Shown: positions 1-8,807, counted from the first letter of the stretch. The stretch: 64,000 bases of DNA from JASHPR01 sp963795055 (GCA_963795055.1 CAWCGJ010000014.1:310001-374000), one strand, 5' to 3'. Notes: generated from the sequence alone by a model not told the origin. Numbers and translations: made by a program.

Positions 1-117
1 GGCGGGCGACGCCCCGGTGAACCGGGAGATCACGTAGAACAGCAGCCAGGCCAGCAGGGTGACCACGAGGATCTGGACCAGCGCGCCCAGGATCCTGGTT
101 CCGGCGAGCCGGCTCAC
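1..117 (-). CDS. ABC transporter permease, DppB-like (N-terminus only)
   Basis: This is the first 39 codons of a membrane protein that continues past the left edge. It starts at a GTG whose first bases overlap the stop codon of the upstream permease gene (GTGA, 4 nt). The visible residues begin with a short basic stretch and then one long hydrophobic helix (LGALVQILVVTLLAWLLFY), as in the inner-membrane subunits of peptide/nickel/opine importers (DppB/OppB type). Pairing with the DppC-type gene just upstream supports this. The periplasmic loop and the EAA motif lie outside the window, so the family call rests on the N-terminal helix and on context. Confidence 0.75.
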   Translation of the reverse strand, partial: MSRLAGTRILGALVQILVVTLLAWLLFYVISRFTGASPA

Positions 118-1019
118 CGGCCCCTCCTCGGGTCGAGCGCGTCCCTGATGCCGTCGCCGAGCAGGTTGAACGCGAGCATCGTCATGACCAGCGCCAGCCC
201 GGGCACCAGCGCCAGGGCGATGTCGGTCTGGTACATGCCGGACGTGACCGCGTCCGACAGCATCCCGCCCCAGCTCGGCGTCGGCGGCGGCACGCCCACG
301 CCGAGGTAGGACAGGCCCGCCTCGAAGATGATGTTGGCGGCGATGATCGACGTGGCGTAGACCAGCAGCGGCCCCCACACCTGCGGCAGCAGGTGCACCG
401 TGAGCAGCCGCCGGGGCCGGGCGCCCAGCGCCCTCGCCGCGGCGACGAAGGTCATCTTCGTGGTGGAGACCGTGGCGCTCCGTACGATCCTGGCGGGGTA
501 GTACCAGGTGAACAGCGCGATGATGACCACCACGTTGAGCAGCCCGGGCCCGATGACCACGGCCAGCCCGACCCCGAGCAGCACGTTCGGGAACGCCATC
601 GCGGTCTCGGTCATCCGGCTGACGATCGCGTCCACCCAGCCGCCCAGGTAGCCGGCCAGCAGCCCCAGCGATACGCCGATCACCAGCGCCAGCGCCGTCG
701 CCGAGGTGGCCACGAGCAGCGAGATCCGCGCTCCGTACAGCACCCGGACGAACTGGTCCCGGCCGAGCTGGTCGGCGCCGAGGATGAACAGGCTGCCGTG
801 CGGGTCCTGCGCCGTGCCCGCGGCGTTGAGGGTGCGCGACATGATGCCGATCGGCTCGCCGTCCGGGTACAGCGCGTTCGGGTACTGCTGGATCGGCGAG
901 TGCCCGGTGAGGTGGGCCGCGAGCGGGGCCCCGATCAGGGCCGCGAGCACGAGCAGCACCAGCAGGCAGGCCGCGAAGACCGAGGCCGGATCCCGGCGCA
1001 GCCGCCGCAGCGCGGTCAC
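114..1019 (-). CDS. ABC transporter permease, DppC/OppC family
   Basis: 301 aa, the usual length for the DppC-type permease of peptide/nickel/opine importers. Residues 1-35 form the basic N-terminus and first helix. The long external loop carries the family's LGADQLGRDQFVRVLYGARISL segment (about residues 80-102). The EAA-like cytoplasmic loop that contacts the ATPase is at ARALGARPRRLL (about 195-206), and the C-terminus ends with LGDGIRDALDPR, typical of the family. The start is a GTG. It is followed by the partial DppB-like gene with a 4-nt overlap, so the two permeases are co-translated. No solute-binding protein or ATPase is in view; they may lie to the left. The substrate is unknown. 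Confidence 0.92.
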   Translation of the reverse strand: MTALRRLRRDPASVFAACLLVLLVLAALIGAPLAAHLTGHSPIQQYPNALYPDGEPIGIMSRTLNAAGTAQDPHGSLFILGADQLGRDQFVRVLYGARISLLVATSATALALVIGVSLGLLAGYLGGWVDAIVSRMTETAMAFPNVLLGVGLAVVIGPGLLNVVVIIALFTWYYPARIVRSATVSTTKMTFVAAARALGARPRRLLTVHLLPQVWGPLLVYATSIIAANIIFEAGLSYLGVGVPPPTPSWGGMLSDAVTSGMYQTDIALALVPGLALVMTMLAFNLLGDGIRDALDPRRGR

Positions 1020-1291
1020 CCGCAGGCCGGCGGCCTGGCGCCGGCCGGCTGGCCTGCGCCGAGCTCAACCCGGTTGTCGATGGTCATCGCTGCCCGCCCC
1101 GCCGCGCTGCGAACCCAACAGCGGCCACCAGATCACCTCACTTGGCCTGGCCAAGCTGCGCACGTGCCGCTACCGTGCCCCGACTCGAGGGAGTATGTCA
1201 ATACCTACCGACATTTTGTGACCCACTTGAGTCGTCGACCCATCAGGGATAGTAAAACCCCAGTTCAGCCCGGTATCAAGCGCCTCTTGTT

Positions 1292-1331
1292 AGAACAAGT
1301 TCTTGACTGGTGTATGTGACAAGGGTAGACA
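1292..1331 (+). promoter_or_regulatory. Predicted sigma-70-type promoter with overlapping 12-bp palindrome
   Basis: TTGACT at 1303-1308 and TAGACA at 1326-1331 are separated by 17 nt, a near-consensus housekeeping promoter reading toward the aldolase gene at 1396. The palindrome AGAACAAGTTCT (1292-1303, arms AGAAC/GTTCT around two bases) abuts the -35 box, the position expected for a regulator's operator. On the opposite strand a TTGACA-like hexamer (1196-1201) could serve the permease operon, but no good -10 box follows it. The rest of 1020-1395 holds no gene. Confidence 0.6.
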
Positions 1332-1395
1332 TCGCTTAGGCCGGGCGTCGGCTGACGCCCGGTGCGCCCCCCATCCGGCGATGCGGAGGCACCAC

Positions 1396-2340
1396 GTGCG
1401 GGACGAGCAGCGTCGCACCATCAATGCGGCACGGACGCGCGATCCGGCGGCCGTGGCGGCGGCCGCCGCACGGCGCAGGCGGCGCCCCTGGCTCGGCCCG
1501 TCCGGGAAGCTCGTGATCATCGCCGCCGACCATCCGGCGCGCGGCTCGCTCGGGGCCGGCGACCGGCCGATGGCCATGGCCAGCCGGTACGACCTGCTCG
1601 ACCGGATCCTGGTCGCGCTGGGCCGCCCGGGAGTCGACGGCGTCCTCGGTACCCCGGACGTCATCGAGGACCTGCTGCTGCTCGGCGCCCTGGACGGCCG
1701 GCTGGCCATCGGCTCGATGAACCGGTCGGGGCTGCCCGGGTCGGTCTTCGAGATCGACGACCGGTTTACCGCCTACAGCGCCGCCGCCGTGGCCGCCGGG
1801 AACCTCGACGGCGGGAAGATGCTGCTGCGGATCGACCCGGGCGATCCGGCCACCTCGGCCGCGCTGGAGGCGTGCGCCGCCGCCGTCACCGATCTCGCCC
1901 GGCACCGCGTGACCGCCCTCATCGAGCCGTTCATGGTGAGCCGAACCGACGGCCAGCGGGTCAATGACCTGTCCCCGGACAGCGTGATCCGCTCGATCGC
2001 GATCGCCTCCGGCCTGGGCGCCACGTCCGCGTACAGCTGGCTGAAGATCCCGGTGGTCGAGGAGATGGAGCGGGTGGCCGAGTCGTTCACGCTGCCCGCG
2101 CTGCTCCTCGGCGGGAACACCCGCCAGCGCCCCGATGAGGTATTCGGCCGCTGGCAGGCGGCCCTGCGCCTGCCGAACGTGCACGGCCTGGTGGCCGGGC
2201 GCAACCTGCTGTACCCGCCGGATGACGACGTGGCCGCGGCGGTCGATCTCGCCGTGAGCCTGCTCCCCCTCCAGCCGCGGACCGCGGTAGCCGGGGCCGG
2301 CCGGCGGCTGGCGCCCGACCGGAGGCTGGCGTCGGGGTGA
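1396..2340 (+). CDS. Cgl0159-family (beta/alpha)8 aldolase-like protein
   Basis: About 314 aa from the GTG at 1396, chosen because GGAGG (1385-1389) lies 6 nt upstream; an in-frame ATG at 1381 has no ribosome site. The protein resembles the LacD/deoxyribose-phosphate-aldolase-like Cgl0159 family found in actinobacterial inositol and sugar gene clusters. Visible features are a first strand with an IIAADHPARG motif, a mid-protein ALIEPFM strand, and LKIPVV and ALLLGG strands that would end barrel strands 5-7. The in-barrel Lys of LKIP is a candidate Schiff-base residue, but this is inference. It is translationally coupled (GTGA overlap) to the next gene, which is also an aldolase-like enzyme. 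Actual substrate unknown. Confidence 0.75.
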   Translation: MRDEQRRTINAARTRDPAAVAAAAARRRRRPWLGPSGKLVIIAADHPARGSLGAGDRPMAMASRYDLLDRILVALGRPGVDGVLGTPDVIEDLLLLGALDGRLAIGSMNRSGLPGSVFEIDDRFTAYSAAAVAAGNLDGGKMLLRIDPGDPATSAALEACAAAVTDLARHRVTALIEPFMVSRTDGQRVNDLSPDSVIRSIAIASGLGATSAYSWLKIPVVEEMERVAESFTLPALLLGGNTRQRPDEVFGRWQAALRLPNVHGLVAGRNLLYPPDDDVAAAVDLAVSLLPLQPRTAVAGAGRRLAPDRRLASG

Positions 2341-3437
2341 CCGGCGTCCCGCCGTCGGTGCTGGACCGCCTCCCGACCCCCTGCCTGGTGGTGGACTCGG
2401 CCGCCGCGGGCCGCAACATCCAGCGGTGCGCGGCCTTCTTCGCCGGCCAGCGGGCCGCCCTGCGGCCGCATTTCAAGGCGCACAAGTGCACGACGCTGAT
2501 GCGGCAGCAGCTCGCCGCCGGGAGCTGCTCCGGCGTCGCGTGCCAGACCTCGTGGGAGGCCCTGGTCCTGGCCCGCGCCGGGTTTCCCGACATCCTGATC
2601 GCGAATCAGGTGGTCGACGCGGCGGCGCTCGACGAGCTCGCCGAGGCGGCCGCCATCGCCCGCCTGAGCGTGGCCGTCGACGACGAAGCCCAGGTCGGCC
2701 TGCTGGCGGCGGTGGCCAGCCGGCACCGCGTGCCGCTGGGGGTGCTGATCGAGCTGGACGTCGGCGCCGGGCGGTGCGGGCTGCCGCTCGGCGACGCCAG
2801 CCTGGTCCCGCTCGCCCAGCAGGTCGCCCGGCACGACCGGCTCAGCTTCCGCGGCCTGCAGGCCTACGAGGGCCACGCGGTGCACCGGGACAGCCGGGCG
2901 GTGCGCGCCACCCTCGTCGGCCAGGCCGCTTACCAGGTCCAGCAGGAGCGGGCCAGGCTGGCCGCGGCCGGATTCGGCTGCGAGATCGTCTCGGGCGGCG
3001 GCACCGGCACCTACGACCTCGCCGCCCAGGCGGGCGCCCTGACCGAGATCCAGGCCGGCTCGTACGTGCTGATGGACGGTCGTTACGCCACCCTCGACCT
3101 GCCGTTCGAGCCGGCGTTGTACTGCGCGGCCACCGTGATCAGCCGCCGCGACTCGCGCGCCGTGCTCAACGCCGGCCTGAAGGAACTCACGGTCGAGTAC
3201 GGCATGCCGGCCATCCAGGCCGCAGGCGCCCGGGTAACGGCCCTGTCCGACGAGCACGCCCAGGTGCGGCTGGCCCCCGGGGAGGACGGCCTCGCCGTCG
3301 GCGACAAGGTGCTGCTCATCCCCGCCCACGTCGATCCGGCCGTCAACCTGTACGACCGGCTCTTCGCCTGGGACGGCCGCGAGGTCACCGAATGGGAGGT
3401 CGACGGCCGCCGGCGCTACCGCCTGACCAGGGCATAA
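2337..3437 (+). CDS. DSD1-family PLP enzyme, D-threonine aldolase / D-serine dehydratase-like
   Basis: 366 aa. The N-terminal alanine-racemase-type barrel starts with LPTPCLVVDSAA, and RPHFKAHK (residues 43-50) carries the PLP-binding lysine, probably Lys47. SGGGTGTYD (about 220-228) matches the phosphate-binding strand. The C-terminal beta domain has LIPAHVDPAVNLYD. The family's metal site is a His with a Cys in D-serine dehydratase and a His with an Asp in D-threonine aldolase and 3-hydroxyaspartate aldolase. Here the pair is H-x-D, which favours the aldolase branch. It would split a beta-hydroxy D-amino acid into an aldehyde and glycine. Coupling to the upstream aldolase-like gene by a GTGA overlap suggests a shared pathway. 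Exact substrate is not determined. Confidence 0.85.
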   Translation: MTGVPPSVLDRLPTPCLVVDSAAAGRNIQRCAAFFAGQRAALRPHFKAHKCTTLMRQQLAAGSCSGVACQTSWEALVLARAGFPDILIANQVVDAAALDELAEAAAIARLSVAVDDEAQVGLLAAVASRHRVPLGVLIELDVGAGRCGLPLGDASLVPLAQQVARHDRLSFRGLQAYEGHAVHRDSRAVRATLVGQAAYQVQQERARLAAAGFGCEIVSGGGTGTYDLAAQAGALTEIQAGSYVLMDGRYATLDLPFEPALYCAATVISRRDSRAVLNAGLKELTVEYGMPAIQAAGARVTALSDEHAQVRLAPGEDGLAVGDKVLLIPAHVDPAVNLYDRLFAWDGREVTEWEVDGRRRYRLTRA

Positions 3438-3592
3438 TGCGCCGCGCCCGCCGCGGTCGATCGCCGCGCCGGCCGGGCGCGCTCCGGCGAGGTCGTCGCG
3501 GCCGTCAACGTGGCCATTCCCTGGTCTCCGGCGGCGATGAGCGACCGCGAACGAGATCGCGGCCCGGGTGATCTAACGGGCGCTGCCGCCGG

Positions 3593-4849
3593 TCAGTCCT
3601 GGCCGAACCGCTCGCGCACCGCGCGGAAGCCCGCGCGGGCCGCGGCCAGCGCGCGCTCGACGTCGGACTCGGTGTGGGCCGCGGAGATGAACCAGTTGTG
3701 CCGGGGGTGGAAGATGACCCCGTGGTCCGCGGCGGCGGCGCAGAACGCGAAGGCCCGGGCGTGGTTCTCATCGCCGGGGAAGGACAGGTTCGGTATCTGC
3801 ACCGGCCCGGTCTGGCTGATCCGGACCCCGGCCTCCGCGGCCTCGCGGTCGAGGCCCTCGCGCAGCAGGGTGCCGGTCCGGGTCATGGCCGGGACGGCGC
3901 CCTCCTCGCGGACGGCCGTGATCGTGGCCACCGCGGCCGCCATGGGCACCGACTGGAACCAGAACGAGCCCGTGACGAAGATCCGGGCCGCCGCCTCGGC
4001 GTACGGGGCCGAGCCCAGGACCGCGGCCAGCGGGTAGCCGTTGGCGATGGCCTTGCTCCACGCGCTCAGGTCCGGCGCGACCCCGATCGGCTCCCAGCTG
4101 CCGCCGTCGTGCAGCCGGAAGCCCGCCCGGACCTCGTCGATGACCAGGGCCGCGCCGATCCGGTCGCACAGCTCCCGGAGCTGGCGGGCGAACTCGGGGC
4201 GCACCATCTCCTGGTCGAACCCGGCGTCGTGCCGGAACGGTGACACGATGATCGCGGCCACGTCATCGCCGCCACCCTCCTCGACGGCCCGCCGCACGCT
4301 CTCGATGTCGTTGTACCGGTAGTAGCGGAAGTTGGCGTGGTCCTGCGGCGTGACGCCGTCGCGCCGGTGGCTGAACCACGGCACGGCGCCGTGGTAGGCG
4401 CCGTCCGCCGCGAGGACCGTGGGCCGCCCGGTCGCGGCGCGGGCCACCATCAGGCTGACCGTGGTGGCGTCGGTCCCGTTCTTCGCGAAGATCGCCCAGT
4501 CCGCGTGCGCGACGCGGCCGGTGAGCAGCTCGGCCAGCTCGACCATGACCGCTCCCGGCCCGGACATGGTATTGCCCAGGGCTCGCTGGGCGGCGGCCGC
4601 CTGCTCCACCTTCGGGTGCTGGTGCCCGAGCAGGATGGGCCCGAAGCTGCACATGAAGTCGACGTACTCGTTGCCGTCCACGTCCCACACGTGCGCGCCT
4701 TCGGCGCGCTGGTAGAACTGCGGGTACTCGGCGGGCAGCGTGTTGACGGACAGGTGCCCGTACATGCCGCCGGGGATGACGGCCCGGGCCCGCTCGCGCA
4801 GGGCGGTGTCCATCGTCCGGGTCCGGCGCTGGCTGATGACCTCGGTCAT
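3593..4849 (-). CDS. Class III aminotransferase (glutamate-1-semialdehyde aminomutase-like)
   Basis: 418 aa, full length for a PLP fold-type I class III enzyme. GTDATTVSLMVARAATGR (about 124-141) is the cofactor phosphate region, IDEVRAGFRL (about 238-247) contains the aspartate that contacts the PLP ring nitrogen, and LSAWSKAIANGYPLAAVLG has the Schiff-base lysine. The ATG at 4849 follows AGGAG. It points away from the adjacent TetR gene and shares an intergenic region with it, so it is the likely target of that regulator. It could be a transaminase or an aminomutase; sequence alone does not separate these. It converges on the DSD1-like gene, with 155 bp of gene-free DNA between. Confidence 0.88.
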   Translation of the reverse strand: MTEVISQRRTRTMDTALRERARAVIPGGMYGHLSVNTLPAEYPQFYQRAEGAHVWDVDGNEYVDFMCSFGPILLGHQHPKVEQAAAAQRALGNTMSGPGAVMVELAELLTGRVAHADWAIFAKNGTDATTVSLMVARAATGRPTVLAADGAYHGAVPWFSHRRDGVTPQDHANFRYYRYNDIESVRRAVEEGGGDDVAAIIVSPFRHDAGFDQEMVRPEFARQLRELCDRIGAALVIDEVRAGFRLHDGGSWEPIGVAPDLSAWSKAIANGYPLAAVLGSAPYAEAAARIFVTGSFWFQSVPMAAAVATITAVREEGAVPAMTRTGTLLREGLDREAAEAGVRISQTGPVQIPNLSFPGDENHARAFAFCAAAADHGVIFHPRHNWFISAAHTESDVERALAAARAGFRAVRERFGQD

Positions 4850-4899
4850 GGCGGGAGTCTCCTTTCCCCGCGACGTACGATCGTGTCTAGCAAAACGCA

Positions 4900-4912
4900 G
4901 TTATTTAATAAC
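4900..4912. promoter_or_regulatory. Palindromic operator candidate in divergent promoter region
   Basis: GTTATTTAATAAC is a 6-1-6 perfect inverted repeat and the most AT-rich spot in an otherwise GC-rich intergenic region between the aminotransferase and tetR genes. Flanking TCTAG (4886-4890) and CTAGA arms add a wider symmetry. A TAGACA-like -10 box on the minus strand lies near it. It is a good candidate site for the divergent TetR protein; binding is inferred. Confidence 0.5.
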
Positions 4913-5044
4913 GGATGTTCAAACTAGAACCCCGGTCAGCCTAACAAGGCCGCGCCAGCCAGGGAACATCTGGCCCGCGACCGCCCGCCGGTAGCCCGGC
5001 AACCTGACCTAACGGCCCCCCGCCCAGCACAACCGGAGCGCCCA

Positions 5045-5716
5045 GTGCCCAAGATTGTCGATCACGAGCTTCGCCGGCAGGAACTGGTGGCGGCGACCTG
5101 GCGGGTCATGGCCCGGACCGGGATCATCGGCGTCACGACCCGCGAGATCGCCCGCGAGGCCGGGGTGTCCACCGGCGTGCTGGCGCACTACTTCGCGGAC
5201 AAGGAGGAGCTGCTGGCCGCCGCGCTGCGGCTGTCGCACCAGCAGGTCTACGCCCGGATCCACGAGCGCACCCAGGGGCTGCTGGGCATCGACGCCATCC
5301 GGGTCGTGATGCTGGAGGCCCTGCCCCTGGACGAGCAGCGGCTGCTCGAGGCGCAGATCGAGACCAACTTCCAGTCGCTGGCCCTGGGCAACAGCGGCCT
5401 GCGCGAGCTCCAGCACGAGGAGTTCGAGCGGTTCTGGGACGCCCTGCACTACCGCGTGTGCGAGGCCCAGAAGCTCGGCCAGATCTGGCCCGGGTCCGAC
5501 CCCAGCGACATCACCCACGAGCTCATCATCCTGGTCGAGGGCCTGTCCCTGGAGGCGGTCCTGTACCCGTCCCGGGCCACGCCGCAGCGGCAGTGCCAGA
5601 CCCTCAACGCGATCCTGGACCGGCTGAGCACGCCCGCTAGCCCGCAGCCGTCGCTCAGCGCCCCGGCGCAGCCGCAGCCCTCGCTCAGCACCCCGGTCCC
5701 GGCTCCGCAGAACTGA
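5045..5716 (+). CDS. TetR/AcrR family regulator, BetI-like
   Basis: 223 aa from a GTG. Residues 1-60 hold the helix-turn-helix (VTTREIAREAGVSTGVLAHYFADKEELL), which matches the TetR DNA-binding domain closely and resembles BetI-type regulators. Residues 80-190 form the helical ligand-binding domain. The tail (about 195-223) is low complexity and carries a tandem PQPSLSAP/PQPSLSTP repeat, unusual for this family and probably disordered. It lies between the divergent aminotransferase gene and the SDR operon, so it probably controls one or both. Operator candidates at 4900-4912 and 5742-5753 flank it. The ligand is unknown. Confidence 0.9.
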   Translation: MPKIVDHELRRQELVAATWRVMARTGIIGVTTREIAREAGVSTGVLAHYFADKEELLAAALRLSHQQVYARIHERTQGLLGIDAIRVVMLEALPLDEQRLLEAQIETNFQSLALGNSGLRELQHEEFERFWDALHYRVCEAQKLGQIWPGSDPSDITHELIILVEGLSLEAVLYPSRATPQRQCQTLNAILDRLSTPASPQPSLSAPAQPQPSLSTPVPAPQN

Positions 5717-5741
5717 CCCGGCCGCCGAAAAACGCGCAGAC

Positions 5742-5777
5742 AAACGAGTGTTTTTTATCTCAAGCGCGTGGTATAAA
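5742..5777 (+). promoter_or_regulatory. Promoter/operator candidate of the SDR-ALDH operon
   Basis: A TATAAA box at 5772-5777 lies 68 nt before the SDR start. The interrupted palindrome AAACGAGTGTTT (5742-5753) overlaps where the -35 box would be. The -35 hexamer itself is poor (TGTTTT), which fits a regulated promoter. Both assignments are by eye. Confidence 0.4.
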
Positions 5778-5845
5778 GTCTCGCATCAGCCCGGTTGCGT
5801 CCCCGTAGTACCTCCAGGGCACAGAATCCGGGGGAAGGCGGGATC

Positions 5846-6631
5846 ATGGGCAAGCTCGACGGCCGGGTCGCCGTCATCACCGGCGCGGGCAGCGGCCAGG
5901 GCGCCGCGGCGGCGCGCCTGTTCGCCAGCGAGGGCGCCGCGGTCGTGGTGGCGGACGTCAACGGCGAGACCGGAGAGCAGGTCACCGCCGAGCTGACGCT
6001 GGCCGGCGCGCAGGCGGCGTTCGCGCTGTGCGACGTCTCCGACGCGGCCCAGGTCGAGGCGGCCATCGGCCTGGCCACCGGCCGGTTCGGCCGGGTCGAC
6101 GTCCTCTACAACAACGCCGGCCTGTGGTTCTCGGCGCAGGGCAACTACCGGCCCGGCGTCACCGACGCCCCGTCGCCGCTCCTGGAGGAGAACATCTGGG
6201 ACCGGACGCTGAACGTGAACCTCAAGGGGATCTACCTCGGCTGCCGGTACGCGATCCCGGAGATGCGGAAGGTCGGCGGCGGATCGATCCTCAACACCTC
6301 CAGCATCGCGGCGGTGCGAACCGGCCGCGGCGGGATGTCGGACGCGTACACCGCGGCCAAGGGCGGCGTGCTGGCCATCACCCGGACGCTGGCGGTGGAG
6401 CACGCCCCGTACCAGATCCGCTGCAACTGCATCATCCCCGGCGCCATCAAGACGCCGCTGGCGGGCCCGTTCACCCCGGAGTACGAGAAGGCCGTGGAGA
6501 GCCACGTGCCGCTGGGGCGCTGGGGCCAGCCCGAGGACGTCGCCAAGATGGCCCTGTTCCTGGCCTGCGATGACTCCAGCTGGATCACCGGCCAGTTCTT
6601 CGTGGTCGACGGCGGGTACACCGCGGTATGA
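5846..6631 (+). CDS. SDR family NAD(P)-dependent oxidoreductase
   Basis: 261 aa from the ATG at 5846, preceded by a GGAAGG ribosome site. Classical short-chain dehydrogenase: the cofactor motif TGAGSGQG follows the first strand, VLYNNAG marks strand 4, and the catalytic set is Asn (LNVNLKG), Ser (NTSS) and YTAAK. The C-terminus has the usual GQFFVVDGGYTAV ending. It would oxidise an alcohol or reduce a ketone using NAD(P). The first gene of a coupled operon: its stop overlaps the aldehyde dehydrogenase start (ATGA). An alcohol-to-aldehyde-to-acid sequence with the next gene is a natural inference, although classical SDRs often act on ring or secondary alcohols. Confidence 0.93.
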   Translation: MGKLDGRVAVITGAGSGQGAAAARLFASEGAAVVVADVNGETGEQVTAELTLAGAQAAFALCDVSDAAQVEAAIGLATGRFGRVDVLYNNAGLWFSAQGNYRPGVTDAPSPLLEENIWDRTLNVNLKGIYLGCRYAIPEMRKVGGGSILNTSSIAAVRTGRGGMSDAYTAAKGGVLAITRTLAVEHAPYQIRCNCIIPGAIKTPLAGPFTPEYEKAVESHVPLGRWGQPEDVAKMALFLACDDSSWITGQFFVVDGGYTAV

Positions 6632-8100
6632 GCGCCACGCCCGAGCTGGATGAGGTCCGCCGGGCCGGGCTGCGCATCGGCGGCGCGGACGTGGCCGCCG
6701 CGGGCGGCCGCACCTACCCGGTCCGCAACCCGGCCACCGGCGCGCTGGTCGCACACGTTGCCGACGCGGGCCGCGACGACGTGGCGCGGGCCGTGGCCGC
6801 GGCCCAGGCGGCCTTCGCCGAGGGGACCTGGCGGCGCACGCCGGCCCCGCAGCGCGGCGAGGTGCTCCGGGCGGCGGCCGAGCGGATCGAGGCCCGGGAG
6901 GCGGAGCTGGCCCGGCTGGAGTCGCTGTGCTCGGGCAAGCCGGTCACCGACTGCCTGGCCGAGGTGCGCGCCGCGGCCCGTTACTTCCGCTTCTACGGGG
7001 CGGCCGTCAACCACATGACCGGGCGGACGATCCCGGTCGCCAACACCGGGCTGGACTTCACGCTGCGCGAGCCGATCGGGGTGTGCGCGCTGATCGTGCC
7101 CTGGAACGGGCCGATCGCGATCGCGGCCAAGAAGGCGGCCCCGGCGCTGGCCGCCGGGAACAGCGTGGTGCTCAAGCCCGCGCCGCCCACCCCGCTGACC
7201 GCGCTCGAGCTGGAGGCCAGCTGCCGCGCGGCCGGCGTCCCGCCCGGCGCCTTCAGCGTCCTGACCGGGGCCGGCCGCGAGCTGGGCCAGCAGCTGGTCG
7301 AGCACCCGGACGTGGCGAAGATCAGCTTCACCGGCAGCACAGACACCGGCGCGGATATCCTGCGCCGCGCCGCCGCCGGGATCAAGCGGGTCAGCCTGGA
7401 GCTCGGCGGCAAGTCCCCCGACGTCGTCTTCGCCGACAGCGACATCGGCCAGGTCGCCGAGTCGGCCATCGCGGCCGTGTTCGCCAACTCCGGGCAGGAC
7501 TGCTGCGCGCGCAGCCGGATGATCGTCGAGCGGCCGGTGTTCGGGCCGTTCGTCGAGGCCCTGGCCGCCCTGGCCGGGCAGGTCCGCCAGGGTGATCCGC
7601 TCGACCCGCAGACCCGGCTCGGCAGCCTGATCTCGGCGGGCCAGCGGGACCGGGTGCTCGGCTTCATCGACCGGGCGGTGGCCGAGGGGGCGGAACTGGT
7701 CTGCGGCGGCGGCGTGGTGCGCCGGCCGGGCCTGGAGGCCGGCAACGCGGTCGCGCCCACGGTGCTGACCGGGGCCGATCCCGGCAGCGAGGTGGCCACG
7801 ACCGAGGTGTTCGGCCCGGTGGCCACGGTCCTGCCGTTCGACGATGAGGACGAGGCCATCGCGCTGGCCAACGGGACCAGGTACGGCCTGAGCGGGTCGC
7901 TGTGGACCCGCGACATCGGCCGGGCGATCCGCGTCGCCCGCGAGATCCGGTCCGGGCTGCTCAGCATCAACTCCGATTCCAGCTCGTATATCCAGGCGCC
8001 GTTCGGCGGATACGGGCAAAGCGGCCTCGGCAAGGAGCAGGGCCTCGAGGGGCTCTACGAATTCACCGAGGTGAAGAACGTCTATGTCAGCGATCGCTGA
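6628..8100 (+). CDS. Aldehyde dehydrogenase family protein
   Basis: 490 aa, standard ALDH superfamily length. IVPWNGPI and the VLKPAPPTP strand form the NAD site, FTGST follows, and the catalytic residues are Glu in LELGGKSP (about 258-265) and the first Cys of GQDCCARSR (about 293). The C-terminal APFGGYGQSGLGKEQGLEGLYEFTEVKNV is characteristic of the betaine/aminoaldehyde-type subfamilies. It oxidises an aldehyde to an acid with NAD(P)+. The start overlaps the SDR stop by 4 nt, and the amidotransferase gene starts 11 nt downstream. The neighbouring ligase and amidotransferase genes make a nitrogen-containing aldehyde plausible, but this is inference. Confidence 0.95.
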   Translation: MSATPELDEVRRAGLRIGGADVAAAGGRTYPVRNPATGALVAHVADAGRDDVARAVAAAQAAFAEGTWRRTPAPQRGEVLRAAAERIEAREAELARLESLCSGKPVTDCLAEVRAAARYFRFYGAAVNHMTGRTIPVANTGLDFTLREPIGVCALIVPWNGPIAIAAKKAAPALAAGNSVVLKPAPPTPLTALELEASCRAAGVPPGAFSVLTGAGRELGQQLVEHPDVAKISFTGSTDTGADILRRAAAGIKRVSLELGGKSPDVVFADSDIGQVAESAIAAVFANSGQDCCARSRMIVERPVFGPFVEALAALAGQVRQGDPLDPQTRLGSLISAGQRDRVLGFIDRAVAEGAELVCGGGVVRRPGLEAGNAVAPTVLTGADPGSEVATTEVFGPVATVLPFDDEDEAIALANGTRYGLSGSLWTRDIGRAIRVAREIRSGLLSINSDSSSYIQAPFGGYGQSGLGKEQGLEGLYEFTEVKNVYVSDR

Positions 8101-8111
8101 GAAGGGGTCCC

Positions 8112-8807
8112 ATGTGTGAGGTCCTGGCGGTGAAGTGGCCCGAGCCGCGGCCGTTCTCGGCCGTGGCGCCGTGGGCCAGGGCGATGGAACACTACGGCTC
8201 CGGCCGGTTCGGCTGGGGCGTGGCCTGGCTGGACGAGAAATCCGGCGGCGAGGCGGGCGGCCGGGTCCGGGTGCACATCGACACCGGGCAGATGGCGGCC
8301 GACCAGGCCGTGGACGGCGAGCTGGGCGCGGTGGAGTCGACCCGGTTCCTGGTCCATTTCCGGCGGCCCACCCTGCTGTCCACCATTCAGCTGGCCGACA
8401 CGCAACCGTTCGTTACGGAGCAAAATGACCTCGCTTTTTGCCATAACGGGCTGTTCGCCGAGCGCGAGGCCTTCCGGCCGGTCTATGCCGGGCGGCTGAC
8501 CGGCGGCGCGGACAGCCAGATCGGCTTCTGCATGCTGCAGGACATGGCCGGCGAGGGGATCCCGGTCTGCGACGCCCTGGCCATCGTGCACGCCAAGCTG
8601 GGCGGGAACGCGAACCTGGCCACGCTCGACGCCCAGGGCGCCATCGCCCTGTTCAGCCAGCACGAGACGAACCGGTTCTGGACCTTCCGGCTGGGCGAGG
8701 CGCAGATCGCCGCGACCGAGCTGCACTCCCCCGACGACTCGCTGTTCACCCTGATCTTCCCGGGGGCTGACCGCCGGGCGGTCGTGGACGAGAGCGTCCT
8801 GCTGTGA
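8112..8807 (+). CDS. Class II (Ntn-type) glutamine amidotransferase
   Basis: 231 aa. The protein begins MCEVLA, so Cys2 becomes the N-terminal nucleophile after Met removal, as in Ntn hydrolases of the GATase II family (YafJ/GlxB type). STRFLVHFRRPT, FCHNGLF and the GGADSQIGF segment match the glutamine-binding loops (Arg, Asn-Gly, Asp). It is a stand-alone domain with no synthetase fused to it. Its stop overlaps the start of a glutamine-synthetase-like gene (GTGA), so the two are co-translated. It could release ammonia from glutamine for a partner, or hydrolyse a gamma-glutamyl amide made by the ligase. The second role would suit a gamma-glutamylation pathway and is speculative. Confidence 0.9.
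   Translation: MCEVLAVKWPEPRPFSAVAPWARAMEHYGSGRFGWGVAWLDEKSGGEAGGRVRVHIDTGQMAADQAVDGELGAVESTRFLVHFRRPTLLSTIQLADTQPFVTEQNDLAFCHNGLFAEREAFRPVYAGRLTGGADSQIGFCMLQDMAGEGIPVCDALAIVHAKLGGNANLATLDAQGAIALFSQHETNRFWTFRLGEAQIAATELHSPDDSLFTLIFPGADRRAVVDESVLL

Noticed and set aside
3438..3592. Terminator between the convergent genes
   Set aside because: Several GC-rich inverted segments exist, but in such GC-rich DNA none stands out and there is no T-run, so no terminator was called.
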